A stretch of DNA of 64,000 nt from Diphasiastrum complanatum (lineage: Eukaryota > Streptophyta > Lycopodiopsida > Lycopodiales > Lycopodiaceae): contig CM055111.1 of NCBI GenBank assembly GCA_029204225.1, forward strand, positions 41,292,815 to 41,356,814, in the 5' to 3' direction. Within the stretch, counting starts at the first letter, position 1. The number at the start of each line of letters is the position of its first letter. The position numbers were made by a program, and so were the translations under genes. This document shows positions 38,268 to 51,190 of the stretch, one piece after another. The notes beneath the pieces are model-generated. The model saw only the letters and a list, made by a program, of their open reading frames with translations, searched no databases and had not been told where the DNA came from.

Positions 38268-41210
38268 CTCACATCTAAGAAGCCCGTAGCGCTTTGGGAA
38301 AGACACACGATCATTTTTTTCCTTTTTAAAATGGCTGTTTGGAGCGCCGCGTCATCGAGCAGCCCAAAGCAATAACCCATAATCAATCCCAGGGATTCTC
38401 CAATATGCAATATGATTGCAAACTGGATGCTAACCTCACATGTGGGCGAGTGCCCAGGACGCGGGTTCCCACCTGGTGCCCGGGAAAAATGACGGGTGGC
38501 TGCCAAGGATAGTGGCCAGGTGCCCAAGAAAAACTCATGCCCGGAAAAGTGGAGCGGTGCTCGTGATGCAGGGGTGGGGTGCCTAGGAAAAAATGGGGGC
38601 GATGCCTGGCAAAAAGTTGCAGGGGTGTGCTTGGGACAGTTGCTCACAGGTGGCTGGTGCTCGCAGGGCATAGGAGCCTGAGGAACAAAATTTTCTCGGG
38701 CACCTTTCCATTCGAGCAGGGCCCTGGCAGCTATGCCACATGGCACGGCCCTAGCTAGTGCCAACCTGTGCTCTAAAGCCCCCCTTGCAAATTTTTTAAT
38801 CGATTGAGAACTTGCACTTCCATGATAAGTAAGCCTTGAACTCTAACGTGGTAAGCAAGACAAAGATTTCCTTGCATGCCAATTAAGGATCCAAGTAATC
38901 TTCTTAAGTGAGTACTGACTGACTTGGATGCTGTGCATATTTAGAGGAACTGTAGTTTGGAGGAATTGCATACCCACATGAACTGCATTTTTGGTATCGG
39001 CAATCAGGTTGTGGTTCCTAGACGTGCATCGAGTTGTCGAAAGTTTCATGTGGTCACAAGGAATAGAGGGAGATGTTCCGTTGGCGTTGTATACGGATAT
39101 TCTTTGAAGAACAAAAGTCCTCCTCTAACAAAAACATAAAAAAATCATCCTGCCGGTGGCCATAATATATTCTTGAACTTACATTTACTCAGTATTCCAA
39201 ATTCTTCGTCCTGAAGAAGTCGTTACCTATTTGATCGAAAATTCGAAGGCATATATCTTTCTGTCCCTCTCGTATGCTCACTTTTAGCTGGAAATTTGCA
39301 GAGATTGGGAACCTGGAAGTCCTCGACTATGCCTCATGAAGGAGGTGGGCTCGTGAATCAAAGAGCGCGCATGTCAGAGTCTAAGTAAGGCTTTTGTAAG
39401 AAAACAATGTCTCCGCTACTCGAGACAGCCTGGTCATCGTACCCACGTTTGTATCTCATAATTCACAGCTCTCAAAAAGCTGGAGATGTCGGCTGCTGTT
39501 CTGGTGTCGTTGAATTCCATGAGTTTGAACTACAAATTCGGAAAAGCAGATCAAATTTGGCCCACCATTTTAATTCGTATTTTAATATCTCATGCCCGAC
39601 ATCGCCAAAAGTTTCTGTGCCCAGCTCTCCGGATAGATCTGGGCCCTCGGAGTGGGCATGCCTTCCTAGTACAGCTCGGCTTAACATTTGAAAGCCATAA
39701 TTTGTAGTTGATGAATTTTGCCATAGATTTTACACATAACTATAGCTGTAAGTATGGATGCTAATTCAAAAGCTCTTCTACTTGTCCAAGTAGTGAATAT
39801 CCATGTTGCTATGTAGATGGGAATTGCAGTAATTTACAAGGTTAAATAAATAGTAAGGTTGTGAAGGTGCAAGAATTGAAGGGTTCAATCCATGTGATGG
39901 AATAACTACATTGAAGTATGTTTGTGCTAAGCTTCACATGTTCCAACATCTTCCCTATTAATCTACAACTACATTGATATTTTAGATTATACAATTTCTT
40001 CAAAAGTTCATGGCCAACAATGACGTTATCATTTACAATGATGAGATGAGAGGAAGATGTGAGATGGATGGCACACGCAACTTTTTCCTCTACCAATCCT
40101 CTAAGTGTATTCAACATCAAATCCCATAGTATTATCTATTCATTGTGTGTAACCATCATATGTTAATTTATTTTGGTGGGATTTCAAATTCATACGAAGT
40201 CGACGATTGTTGAAACAATCAAGTTGCTCAAATTTAGTTAAAAGCCCTGCCACCTCAGTTGAATGATGTGAGTAACGTCTAACTCAAAAAATTTAACTAC
40301 CAAGCCAATTCGTCTTAAAAACATCTCTTTCATGTAGTTTAACACACACAGGTTACATTCTCTCTTTCAAATATGTTCACTCCAAAATATTGTTTTACGT
40401 ATATGCTTCTTCTGATGCAATCACATCATCCACATGATGTCCAACTTCACAAAAGAGAAATTGGAGTTTATGCATGTGAACAAACTCAATGGACTTTGAT
40501 AACATGACACAAGCTGGTAGTTTGAGCTCACAAGCATCTTTTTAGATCCTTTTTCAATTGACATATAAGGTCGGAGACTTCTAAAGGCTCCATAGTAGCA
40601 AAGCTAGTAGTATCATAACAAAGCCCACAAATCTTACATTCCGCTTTGCAAGTATCCAATTCAAGCACATTACCTAAGAAATGTTGGAGTTTATGCATGT
40701 GTCACACTTGATGAACTTTGATAAGGTGGTGAGTATCTTCTTTAACCAATTTTTATTTCACCTTTTAAGATGCATGAAAGATAGTTCTCCATAAGCTTCT
40801 TCATTATTTGTTTTGCAAGAAGCTAATTTTTTTCCACATCAACAATACATGTCTTTTCATTCTTTATGTTTTCATTGTTCTACTATCAGCTACATCTAGC
40901 AAAAAGGGAGCCAAAAATGGCATCTAAAGAGGAATACAATCTCTACACATGAAATAGAAATTATCCATCTAAATTATTCATTATTAAAATGAATTCCAAG
41001 ATGAAGACATGGGCTTGATAGCTCTCTCGTGATCCCATTTGCATCACAAAAGTCTTGAAGAAACAAAACGTTTCTATTTGCAAAGCTTTGCTAGCTTTCA
41101 GCCCTCTGTCTGATGAAGATGTTCGTGAACACGAAAGTCAAGAGACACGAAGCACGAAAGTTTTGCGAACACCTGCAGACTCTGTAAAAGATAGTATATT
41201 TCTGCAAGAA
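38268..41210. other. No gene recognised
   Basis: Positions 38440-38700 are GC-rich with irregular repeats around GTGCCCGGGAAAA and GGGGTG, like a decayed minisatellite. An imperfect repeat with GGAGTTTATGCATGTG occurs near 40465 and 40684. No coding domain, RNA gene or LTR edge was identified. Confidence 0.4.
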
Positions 41211-41299
41211 ACACGAATAAAACTGTAGATTAATAAATGGATGTAGATTAGAGATTGATTAGTTAGATGAATCGCTCCCGATAGTACAATAATCTAACA
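41211..41299 (-). repeat. copia-9 3' LTR remnant
   Basis: About 89 bp matching the last part of the copia-9 5' LTR (ACGAATAAAACTGTAG to AATAATCTAACA). Sequence to the left no longer matches, so the LTR is truncated or recombined. A minus-strand purine tract of G7-T-G7 lies at the inner edge (41300-41314). Confidence 0.7.
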
Positions 41300-41314
41300 C
41301 CCCCCCACCCCCCC

Positions 41315-44230
41315 TTAATATGAATCCATGAATGCCTTGACCTTCAACTTTAGTTCTGCACAAGACTTTTTGTGTGCATCCAAGCTTAGTGCCTTAGTAA
41401 AACAGTACTGCAAGTTTACCTCTTTGTCCAGAACTTTGCTTCTGACATAGTGATATTTAATTTCAATGTGCTTACTCCTAGAATGAAATCTAGTTTTGCT
41501 TGATAAAGCAATAGCACTTTGATTATCACAAAATAAAGTTGGTGGAGCATATTGTTTCAGACAAACATCTGAAAGTAAGTTTCTCAACACTTCCTTTGTA
41601 GCTTGATCCAAAAATGGATTTACGAGTTCTACATCTCCTGCGCAACTTGCATCTGAATAACCACTATGAATATTGAGTTTGTCATTTTCGACTACTCCAT
41701 AACAAATGCATAAGTCCTATAGTAGGTTGAATATATGTCAAAACTCTAATAAGAGTCTTCCAATGTGTAATACCAGGATTAGTCATAAACTAACTTAAGA
41801 AACAGAGTGCAAAAGCTATGTCTGGTCTGGTATAGATCATCACGTACATAAGAGATCCTATTATTGAATGATAAGGATACTCATGCATTTGCTCCTCTTT
41901 GATTGTCTGAGGACATTGATCCTTTGACAATTTGAGTCCTAGGTCCACCAATGAGTGAGCTAATTTGCAATTCATCAGATTATATCTTATCAACATATTG
42001 TGAATGTATTTTTGCTGAGTAATGTAAGTCAGCCTTCGCTTTCCGTCTCTTTGGATTTGACTACCTAAACAGTAATGAGCTTTGCCCAGATCGGTCATGT
42101 CGAATTTTGAAGACAACATTGATTTAGCTTCTTTCATTAGATCGATATTGTTATTGAAAAGCAGTGTGTCGTCCACATACACAGTGATAATAAATAAAGG
42201 AATGGTGCACTAACTTCAAGTAGACATTAGAATATGAAGTGCTTGGTTTATAACCTTGATTGATAAGAAAAGTGTGGATCCTTTGAAACCATAAAGTGTT
42301 GCTTTGAAACCATAAAGTGTTGATCCTTTGAAACCATAAAGTTTTGATCCTTTGAAACCATAGATAAGATTGCTTAAAGCCATAAAGTGTTATGTGGAGT
42401 TTAACTACATGATTCTATTTGCCTTCAATATTATAACCTTCGGGTTGCATCATGTAAATATCTTTTTTGATAACTCAATTAAGATATGTTGTTTGTACAT
42501 CCATTTGATGTACCTCTAAATCTGTTGCAGTAGAAAATGACAATAGAAGTCTAATTGAAGAATGTTTAGCTACTGGATTGAAAGTCTCAGTGTAGTCGAC
42601 ATTATGTATCTGAGAAAGTCAAGTTTTTATTTGATTGATACTTCCATATGTCTTGTATTTGATTTTGGATATCCATTTGCAATCAAATACATTGCTGCTG
42701 GCAAGCAATTTGACAATAGTCCAAGTTTGGTTCTTGATAAGAGATGAATACTCTTTATCCATAGCTTCTTTCCAAAGATAGGAATCAGGTTGACTAAGTG
42801 TCTCTTTGATAGTAGTCGGCCCTTGAACAAGATAAAGCTGTAGACTCGTCGATATACCTTATAGGTGGTCTGCATTCTCTTGTTGGAAAATGAGCAAAGT
42901 TGATTATTTTCATCATGTTGTAGTTGTTGGGCTGCAACATTTTCTTCGGATTTGTTGTTCATAAGTTGTTCGTCTGAACTAGATGAGCTAGGACCTTCAA
43001 TAGGAATAGTCAAATATAAGTGTTTGATACTTTAGGGAGAGTCCGATAGTTCGACTATTTGAGCTTTTCCCTTGCCTTTGAGGTCGATAAACTGATCTTT
43101 GATGAAGATGATATCCCAACTGGTGAATATGTTCGACCCGACAAGATCATACAACTTATAAGCTTTATTTGAAGTAGTATAGCTAATGAAATTATATTTG
43201 ATACTCTGGAAGTCGAGCTTGTTCTTAAGATCTTGTGGTATTTGCGCATAAGTGATACATCCAAAAACTCGTAGGTTTGATAATGATGGTTTGGATCCTA
43301 TCCAAACTTCATAAGGTGTTTGTTCTAAGAGATCTTTAATCGGACATCTATTATGAATATAAGCCGTAGTGGAAACAACTTCAGCCCAAAAGGATTTTGA
43401 ATGTGTCGCATGAGCAAACATACACTTAGCCAATTCTACTAAGGTCCTATTCTTGCTCTCAGCAAGTCCATTCGATTGAGGCGAATAGGAGGTAATAAAT
43501 TGTTGCTCAATGTCATTATTAAGGCAATACTCCTTGAATTTGATCTCAATGATTGAATTCTTTTACCAGTTTCCATTAATGCATTCTCGGTATCTGTGGA
43601 CTACTTAGAGCTTTTATTCTTCTATAGTTTTGAGCCTTTGTTGACATATAGAGCATGAGATGATGAAGTCGAATGTGTGTATTGACTTCTTCGATTGTCT
43701 TCTTACATCAACATAGTGATAACTCTAGTGAGAGTTAAATTTGAGTATATCGATCTGATCATCACCCAATTTTCACATGTGGAAGGCAAGCTTGAAAGCA
43801 ATGTCATGATTGCATCTTGATCGTTGATGATCAATCCAGACAACTACTATCTATTGTAAGAGATTCTTATTCTAAAGTGAATCATCATTCGACATCTTGA
43901 GAGTGAGGAATTTTCTGCTTAGATGCAACTTGGAAGTCACGTCCCTCACAACATATAGTGAGCTCAGGAGGTCCCGTACTTTTTTTCAAAGTTTGAGCTT
44001 TTGATATGTGGCATGTCTGATATATTGAGAATAATAAGCGCGAAAGCTTTACCATCCTTAGATTTTCATTTTGAGTCGGTTGTGTCATCTTCAAGCTTCT
44101 TTTCAATACCTGTAACAACATCCCACAACTCGTTGGCAATTAGCAAGGTCTTCATCTCAAATTTTCACATATAGTAATTGGATCTATTCAGCTTGTCTGC
44201 GATGAGACCGGCTTTACTCTAAGAATCCAT
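41315..44230 (-). pseudogene. copia-9 gag-pol (internally deleted, broken)
   Basis: Minus-strand gag begins at 44230 (MDS then stop, then SKAGLIADKLNRSNYY) and is heavily broken to about 43640. Zinc knuckle, protease and the front of integrase are missing: gag sequence joins the integrase core near 43550-43600. The integrase tail is open at 43433-43032 (MFAHATHSKSFWAEVVSTTA). Reverse transcriptase lies at 42182-41790 with MYVDDTLLF and FDMTDLGKAHYCLG. RNase H lies at 41611-41315 (FCDNQSAIALS, RSKHIEIKYHYVRSK). It is closely related to copia-7, which matches it segment by segment. Confidence 0.88.
42285..42400 (-). repeat. Short tandem repeats in the copia-9 RT region
   Basis: The phrase CTTTGAAACCATA(AAGTGTT) is repeated four to five times with a period near 21-27 bp, ending with a more divergent copy at about 42375-42400. 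In copia-7 the same site encodes the LHKALYGLKQ block once. Confidence 0.85.
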
Positions 44231-44396
44231 CTGGAACTTGGTCTGTCGATAAGTCGATGACTTTAAGAATGATATCGTGCAACACTACAAATGTAAATCG
44301 ATTATGTGAGACTGAAATTTGATACCACAAATTGAAGATTAAGAGCAAGTATGCTCGAATAAGAATTTGATAGTATGAAAAGTATCTAATGATATT

Positions 44397-44441
44397 GCTT
44401 TGATACCATGAAGGGTATCTAATAGTAGAGCTCTGATACCA
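44397..44441 (-). promoter_or_regulatory. Duplicated primer site of copia-9
   Basis: Plus-strand GCTTTGATACCA (44397-44408) and GCTCTGATACCA (44430-44441). The second adjoins the LTR edge at 44442. The arrangement parallels the triplicated site of copia-7. Confidence 0.8.
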
Positions 44442-45366
44442 TGTTGGAAGAAGGAATGATGACTCGATAAGTCAAAGTTTATGAACAAACTATTGACCAC
44501 AGTAGATTGAGCCTTCTTATCTAGTGCATGACTACGCCTATCAATAATTAAACAAAGCTATAATGATAGAAGTTATGTTCAATAGTTTAGCAACTAACTT
44601 TGAAATCATTAGTACTAAAGTGATTTCATAGTCAAACATTTTTAGAGTGTGAAGTGATGTATAGAATATTGCAGTGTTAAATTATTCAACAGATGAGATG
44701 AATCAATAAGAGATTTAACAGTTACAAATAACTTTAGAGAAGCATACATTTTGACATGATACCGAATGCAATAAGAAGATAGATTGATTCAATAAGTAGC
44801 ATGTACAAATTAGATGATGAGAGCACAAAGCAACACCAGATGAAAACTGCGAACTCTAAACTATCTCTAAGTAGTTGAAAAAGTATGTCTGATGTACTTC
44901 TGCTAAAAGCAGTAAGCGCTAATAGCAATAATCTAATATAGCTCTAAAACTTTCTAGAGACCATAGAAGTCTTTAATGATCAGCTATTTATACTAAAGCA
45001 GTTTAAGCTCATCTAGTAGGACAGCTAATCAGGTCATACATCGCAATTGGTAGTTAACCATAATGCGTTGTCATCCATCCAGTTAGGACTTCCCAGAAAT
45101 TTACTTGCAAATTAGTTAGGACAAGTCTTTAGCTTCATATCAGGTGGAACAATAACTGTCATCCATCAAAACGTTTGACTCCTAATTCTTATGTCAGAGT
45201 CATCCGGTATGTCGAAGATTGTTCGATATGTCGGAGCCACATGTTGACCAATTTTTGACTATTTTTGTAGTAATACGAATAAAACTGTAGAACTGGATAA
45301 TGAATGGATGTAGATTAGAGATCGATTATTCGGATGAATCACTCCCAATAGTAGAATAATCTAACA
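44442..45366 (-). repeat. copia-9 5' LTR
   Basis: 925 bp from TGTTGGAAG to AATCTAACA, next to the primer site. The end matches the remnant at 41211-41299. No target duplication can be tested because the other LTR is truncated. Confidence 0.85.
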
Positions 45367-45370
45367 TGAT

Positions 45371-46360
45371 CCACAAGTACCAAAAGGATACGAGGGTGAA
45401 GACGTTTTGAAGAGAAAGATCCAAAGGCAAATCTTCAAGCCAAATCTAGGATGAATGGTCCAGAATATGATAGAGGGAAAAGCAGCCATGGAGAAGCGGA
45501 TATCAGAGATGGGCTCAGAGAATACACTGATCAACCAGAAGCTGATACGAATCAATCGGGAGCTCCAGATTGTGAAACAACATGTAGCGAAGTCAGAGGC
45601 CGATCTCAAGAAGGCCAAACAACATGAAGACGCGTCGGAGGATTATCTGGCAAAGCTCCAGAAAGCTCTAATCAATGCTCACTAGGACTAAGTAGACAAA
45701 GTTGTCCAAGATGCCAAACAACAGATTCCCCTTTTGAAAGGCCAATTGGATATGGCTCAATTAGAAAAAAAGCATATCTTAAAAGAGCAAAATGTTGTTG
45801 CGAAAGAGCGGGATAATGTGTTTCATACCATTGTAACATAGTGTTATGTCTCTCAAAATGAGATAACCTACCTATTGCGGAAAGTCGAGACCTACAAACA
45901 AGTTGTATCAAGTTTCCAAGCTAGGTTCGATGGATTCAAAGACAAAGCCATCGAAGAGTTAGCCAAGAAAAAAATAATCATAAAAAAATATGAACAGTCA
46001 GTGGTTGACATCCTTCAAACATATCCACAGATCCACATGCCGGTCATGCCAACCTTTTCGCCACCATCGCAAGATCAGGGGTAGGATGATTTGAGCATTG
46101 AACAAATGGTAGTCGATCCATCACAAGCACCTCCGGTTCAAGTAGCGGGGCCTTCAACCAGAAGTGGAACAAACACTCCACTTTTTCAACGATGAATTAG
46201 CCTAGAGGAAGAAATTCAAAACTTTTTTAAACAACATCCTCATGAATCATCGCGAGACAGTCGGGTTGTAAAATTCAAGACTTCTGAAATCGAAGTAGGG
46301 AAGGAACTAGATAGGATGCCACCCTCTAGAGAAAAACAATATTTGAAAAAACTCTAGATT
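45371..46360 (+). pseudogene. Broken coiled-coil ORF of unknown family
   Basis: Largely one reading frame interrupted by about six stops (for example near 45453, 45682 and 46082). It encodes a charged heptad-rich protein: MEKRISEMGSENTLINQKL, KSEADLKKAKQHEDASEDYL, then EKKHILKEQNVVAKERD. This is followed by a proline-rich segment (HMPVMPTFSPPSQDQG), a Ser/Thr-rich linker (PSTRSGTNTPL) and a short acidic/basic tail. Such coiled-coil tails occur in plant-mobile-domain proteins and other element-borne ORFs, but no catalytic or DNA-binding motif is visible and the family is not recognised. It starts directly at the copia-9 LTR edge, so copia-9 may have inserted into it. Confidence 0.5.
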
Positions 46361-46439
46361 CTATAAGGAGTTATGTGGTGACTCCTAGGCAGTTGCGGAT
46401 CGATCCTTATTATGTTTCTATGCTAGATAGGCAGGACTT

Positions 46440-48029
46440 TACTGCAACACCCAAACCTTGCTGCTTGATCTGGACATTAAATCAAGAATGTAAAATGCGA
46501 AGAGCTGCCCATAAAGTCTGATAACAAGCAGACAAGAAACCAAGCAACGTGCCATTCTGTAAACATGATCTGAGAGAAAAGAATCAGTCAACATCCGCAA
46601 AGAATTTGGGATGACACATCAAAATCTATGGGCCATATAAATATTTTCAGCCATAATGTAAAATGCCAAGACAATTGTTCACTCTATCTCCACTTTCTTA
46701 TTAACTCTCTAACAATGCTGAATTCTCTTGTTGATCACAAACACATGCTTAGAACCTAAACTTACCAAAAACAACCTATCACTTTCACTCAAACAACCGA
46801 AAACATTATTACTCAAAATAGATCTCGATTCATCAGCATTTCCACAGTGAGTGGAACATGGCAAATCAACAAACTAATTCTAAGCATTCAACATTACAAC
46901 TCCGACCTTTCATTTCTGGTTAACTCGGAGAAGATCTACTCACTTATTGTGCTTCTTATGAGTTCATTGTTCACAAACTACAGATCTATAATCTCACACT
47001 TATGCGGCAGATAGACTCTTCCTCTCATTCACAATTCATATCGGTTAACAACAAAATATAACAAGTACTCAACAAACAACTATATGCAGCAAATAGTACA
47101 CATAACTGATAAGAAGTAGTCCAAGGGTTCTTATTCCAATGACAATAGCTTCTTACAAAACTTCGTGCATCAGATGCGCATTCACTCAACAACTCTTCCA
47201 ATCACTAGTCTAATCGTCAAGACCTCGAATCGGCTATCCTTCTCTGGATCGCCCGATCCTGCTCCGCTCTCTAATCACTAGACTCTTCGAACTCTACACA
47301 TTCACTTATTGCTCATCATCAACTCTGCTCACCAACTTTGTCTCAACTCCCTTCGTAACTCATTGATGCCCATCTTTCTTCGTCCTCCTCTCTTTTCTAT
47401 CTCTTCTCTCTTTTACCCGCCATTCAGTTTCTTGGTTATGACTGTCTACAACCGAATATCGTTTTAGCTCTCCACTCTCAGGTCACATCCAACTAGCTCT
47501 TACATAACTAACTAGTTGTCCTCAACTCATGGTCTTACACAACAAGATGCCATGGTTGGGTTCATAGCTTACAAGTTTAGTTACTCTAACTCTCGATCAG
47601 CCGGCACTAGAAATATTACTTCGGCTGATTGTGATATTGGTAGAGAATCTACCAACAACAATACATTTGGCAAAAGGCTTTTTTAGTGACCTTTACACTT
47701 GAATCATTCAATGTTCAATTATAGCTCGGCCTAATCGCCTTGCCATAATTTCGTGGCCATTTTACTAGTTGCTAAGGTCACTAAATTGATCATTCCCCAA
47801 TACATCAAGAGATCCATTGCATAAAATTTGCGCATATCAGCACATATCTTACGTGATGGAAGCTGATTTTCAGCAAATGAAAACGACCTTGGAATTTCAT
47901 AGCCATAGTACATATTGTTAGATCGACCTAGGTTGTACTATATACATAACCTGATGACTGTATTTAAGGAATGTATATGTTCGAAGAGAACTTCTGGACA
48001 AGTGATAATTTTCCGTTCCTTGCAACTCT

Positions 48030-48110
<81 letters not shown>

Positions 48111-50643
48111 CGCATGGTAACTTGCACCAATTGGTCTCGCCTCTTGCAGTTGCATTCACATCATCTTCTAGCTAACATCAGTGTCTAGGGAAAAGTATAT
48201 GCGTTCTAATACGATTTGTAGCTCATTCACAAAATCCCTTCTCTAAGCCAATATCAAATTCCCACTTACGACACAAGCATTATACGGGACTTACACCCCT
48301 CCATCTACGCAATTGGCTGAGAAATTGCACACACTTATACGTATGGTGTTTACACCTTTTAATCTTGGTAAGAGAGATATATCTTTAGTGTCGGTGTGCA
48401 TATGTGTGTGTTTCTGAGAGAGTGCGTGAGCTCGCCTGGTCTGGCTAAGAGTTGCATGCGTATCACGTACGTTGACATCTGTGTAATTACGAAAAGTACC
48501 TCACTTATTCCCAAGAGCTGATTAAGGATCAGTACAAGGGTGAGTGAGTATTTCAATTCCAACTCTCGTTTTTCTAGAGTGCAGAATAAGGGTGACTAGC
48601 TATGTGGACTCTAGAAACTTCTGCTGTTACAGGTGGAGAGAAAGATAGACGCAGGCTGGCTGGGGTCAGTGCGACGTTGTCGGGAGCCGTTGTCCGGGTC
48701 TGGCGATAGGGAGGTAGCGCAGGCGGATGCGCAAAAGATGGTGCTGCTCCATGCCTGGTCCATGTGCGTAGAACAGATGTTGAGGCGCGTGGAACGTTGA
48801 AGTTGACGGCCGCCTTTCGTCAATGCACATTCTAGGAAAATCCACAAACAAAATAAGGTTTTTCTGCATGGCTTGCATGGGTTCAAACTTCCATGGTTTG
48901 AATTCTGAAACCTTGACGGGCAAAGCACTAGGAAAAGGGTCAACTATTCACACACATGTTACGCTTTTTCTTGGATTACAATCCTCCTCCACCTTCTAGA
49001 CATTACCACTTGCCATTTTGCTTAGCATGTACATTCTAGGGTTTGGGTTATAGAATTCTTGGTGCAAGGATCTACCTGAATAATTGTGCCATGAATATTC
49101 AAACTATTACATTTGAAATTGTTGCCCATGCAAACTAACTACCTCATACATGGTGGTATCACATTGCACTTAAATTGGTTCTTTAAGCTAACAAAGTAGA
49201 GTATGCATAACCTATGGTGCTCATTTTGTTGCCCACGCTAATTGCTAACGAACTACCTCAAACGTGGGGTTTGTCAAACTACAATTCAAACAATTTAGTT
49301 CTTTAAGGTAACAAACTAAGATTAGGCCGCATGTCCCATGCTACTCATGATTCATGAATTTCCACAACACACCACACAAGTTAAAAGAACATTCATCAAC
49401 ATCATCATTTAATTATTTAATATGTTCTCTTATTGTATTAAGTACCTAGTGCTCACCAAGATTTTAAGTATTGTTAGGCACTTTGTCAACCCATGATGGT
49501 GCACAATGCATCATTAAAATTCATGATGCATACCGGAAGTGTAAGATGGAAGTAAAACCATGTTGCATAATGGAGTTATAATATCTACTTTGCAAGAATA
49601 AGGCTCTTAACTAAAATATCTCTACAGTTCAATGAACTCATTCTTATCTGTTAATCTCACATGGTGCCCTCTCCCTCTCTTGTGTGTGTATATATATATA
49701 TTCCTGGAATCAAGGTGATTTGAAAAACCTTACACAACAAACGAGTGTGACATTTTTTCATGCAAAGTACCTATGTGTGGGCCAAGACTCAGTCAATTTT
49801 TGGGGAATTGAATTGGGATAAAACTTACAAATTACACGCGTGGAAGTTGCTGACAAATCTCCAATAAAAAAAAATGTGAATCTAGCCAAGAAATATTATG
49901 ACTTGGAAGTTTCACACCAATTTTGATTTCGAATAAACAATTCATAAAAGGTCAAAACAAATTTGCAGACAAAATTTGATTCAGGGAAGTTTCAAACATT
50001 ACCTTCTAGTTCATTTCACATTTGATAGGTGTGGAGGTCCCATGAGTGTAATTTCCACACAATTTTGAATTATCCTCTGATGGATAGTTACTCACATTTG
50101 TTCTTAAAATGTTCAACAAATGAACCTTAAAGAAGAAAAAATGTACACAATTTTATTTGTATTGATTCAGGGCCTTGGAATTCTTTTAAGGATATTTAAA
50201 ATGATGTGTCACTTGCCTCTCTACTACCATAGGGATGATTAATTTCTAATTGTCTATTAGATAGTTTTTCAACAAAGGATTGATTTTGAAAAAATAACAA
50301 CATAGGGATACAACACATAGATTTTGACTTTCAACATAGTTATATCGTGATGTGCCGTTATGAGGATGACTAAACATTTTTGCTAGTTATAAGGGTAATA
50401 GAATGATCCTCCTGTGGGGCATGTCTCTTTAGCTCATAATCTAACAGTCCTGGGCTTGTTCTCTTTGACCTCAAGTAGATTACATAGTAATCGATAACTC
50501 ACTAGGTACTATTAAAGTGTGTCGCAACTAGACATCTAACCCTCATTTGAACTGGTAAGTCAATATTCTCAAATATCATCAAGGTAATTTGGGATCCAAT
50601 ATCTCATCTCTTCTAGTTTAGAAGAAGGGTATTTCACTTACAG
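46440..50643. other. No gene recognised; one (CT)n(CA)n repeat
   Basis: AT-rich sequence without supported open frames. A compound microsatellite (CT then CA) lies at 48033-48106 and a short GT/TA run near 49681-49700. Positions 48600-48950 are more GC-rich with short minus-strand frames that match nothing I recognise. Confidence 0.45.
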
Positions 50644-51190
50644 TGTTAGGAATGATCAAGATTCTAGAAGATCTGTCTTCAACATAACTCTAGCAGATTG
50701 TGGTAAGATGGTCCATGTGTTAAAATCCCGTTAGGATCTAGTGTAGTATGCAGATCACATCAATCAATCACCATAGACACTCCTCACAAGCTCTCAAAGA
50801 TGGCACAACAAAAGCTTTGTATAACAAAGAGAAAACTATACATATAGTGAAACACACTAATTTGCATGAAAGGATGGGTGTGCTAAAATTGGCCTACCAC
50901 CTGCCAAACTAGAACAAGGCCCAGTATGGCCTAAATAACTGACAAACTCGAGACATGCCCTCGAGTATATCATAACGAAACCAAAATCCATTGTACAAGC
51001 TAATTTCCTACCAGTATGGCTACTCGACTAACCCAAGTAGTTGGCTACGGGATCAGTGCCCGACTGATATAACGATAGTGGGTCACATCCCCGTAACAAC
51101 CAAATACAATAAATCTAATTAACTGTACACTAATTACAGTATCACATTTGAAGCTTATGCTAATGAATAAGATCAAACTGATTTCTAACA
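50644..51190 (-). repeat. LTR with TGTTAG/CTAACA ends
   Basis: 547 bp, starting TGTTAGGAA and ending TTTCTAACA on the plus strand. It is followed by CTCTCCCTTAAGCTCAAATG, whose complement is a polypurine tract typical of copia 3' ends. It is therefore read as the 3' LTR of a minus-strand element whose internal region lies to the right. Confidence 0.6.

Noticed and set aside
37985-38764. 259-codon minus-strand open frame
   Set aside because: It crosses (GA)n, T15-G24 and an irregular GC-rich repeat. Its Pro, Lys and Ser-Leu runs are low complexity and no domain is seen.
48611-48943. Two overlapping minus-strand frames of 85-110 codons
   Set aside because: No motif, no splice structure and no supporting context; treated as chance in a more GC-rich patch.
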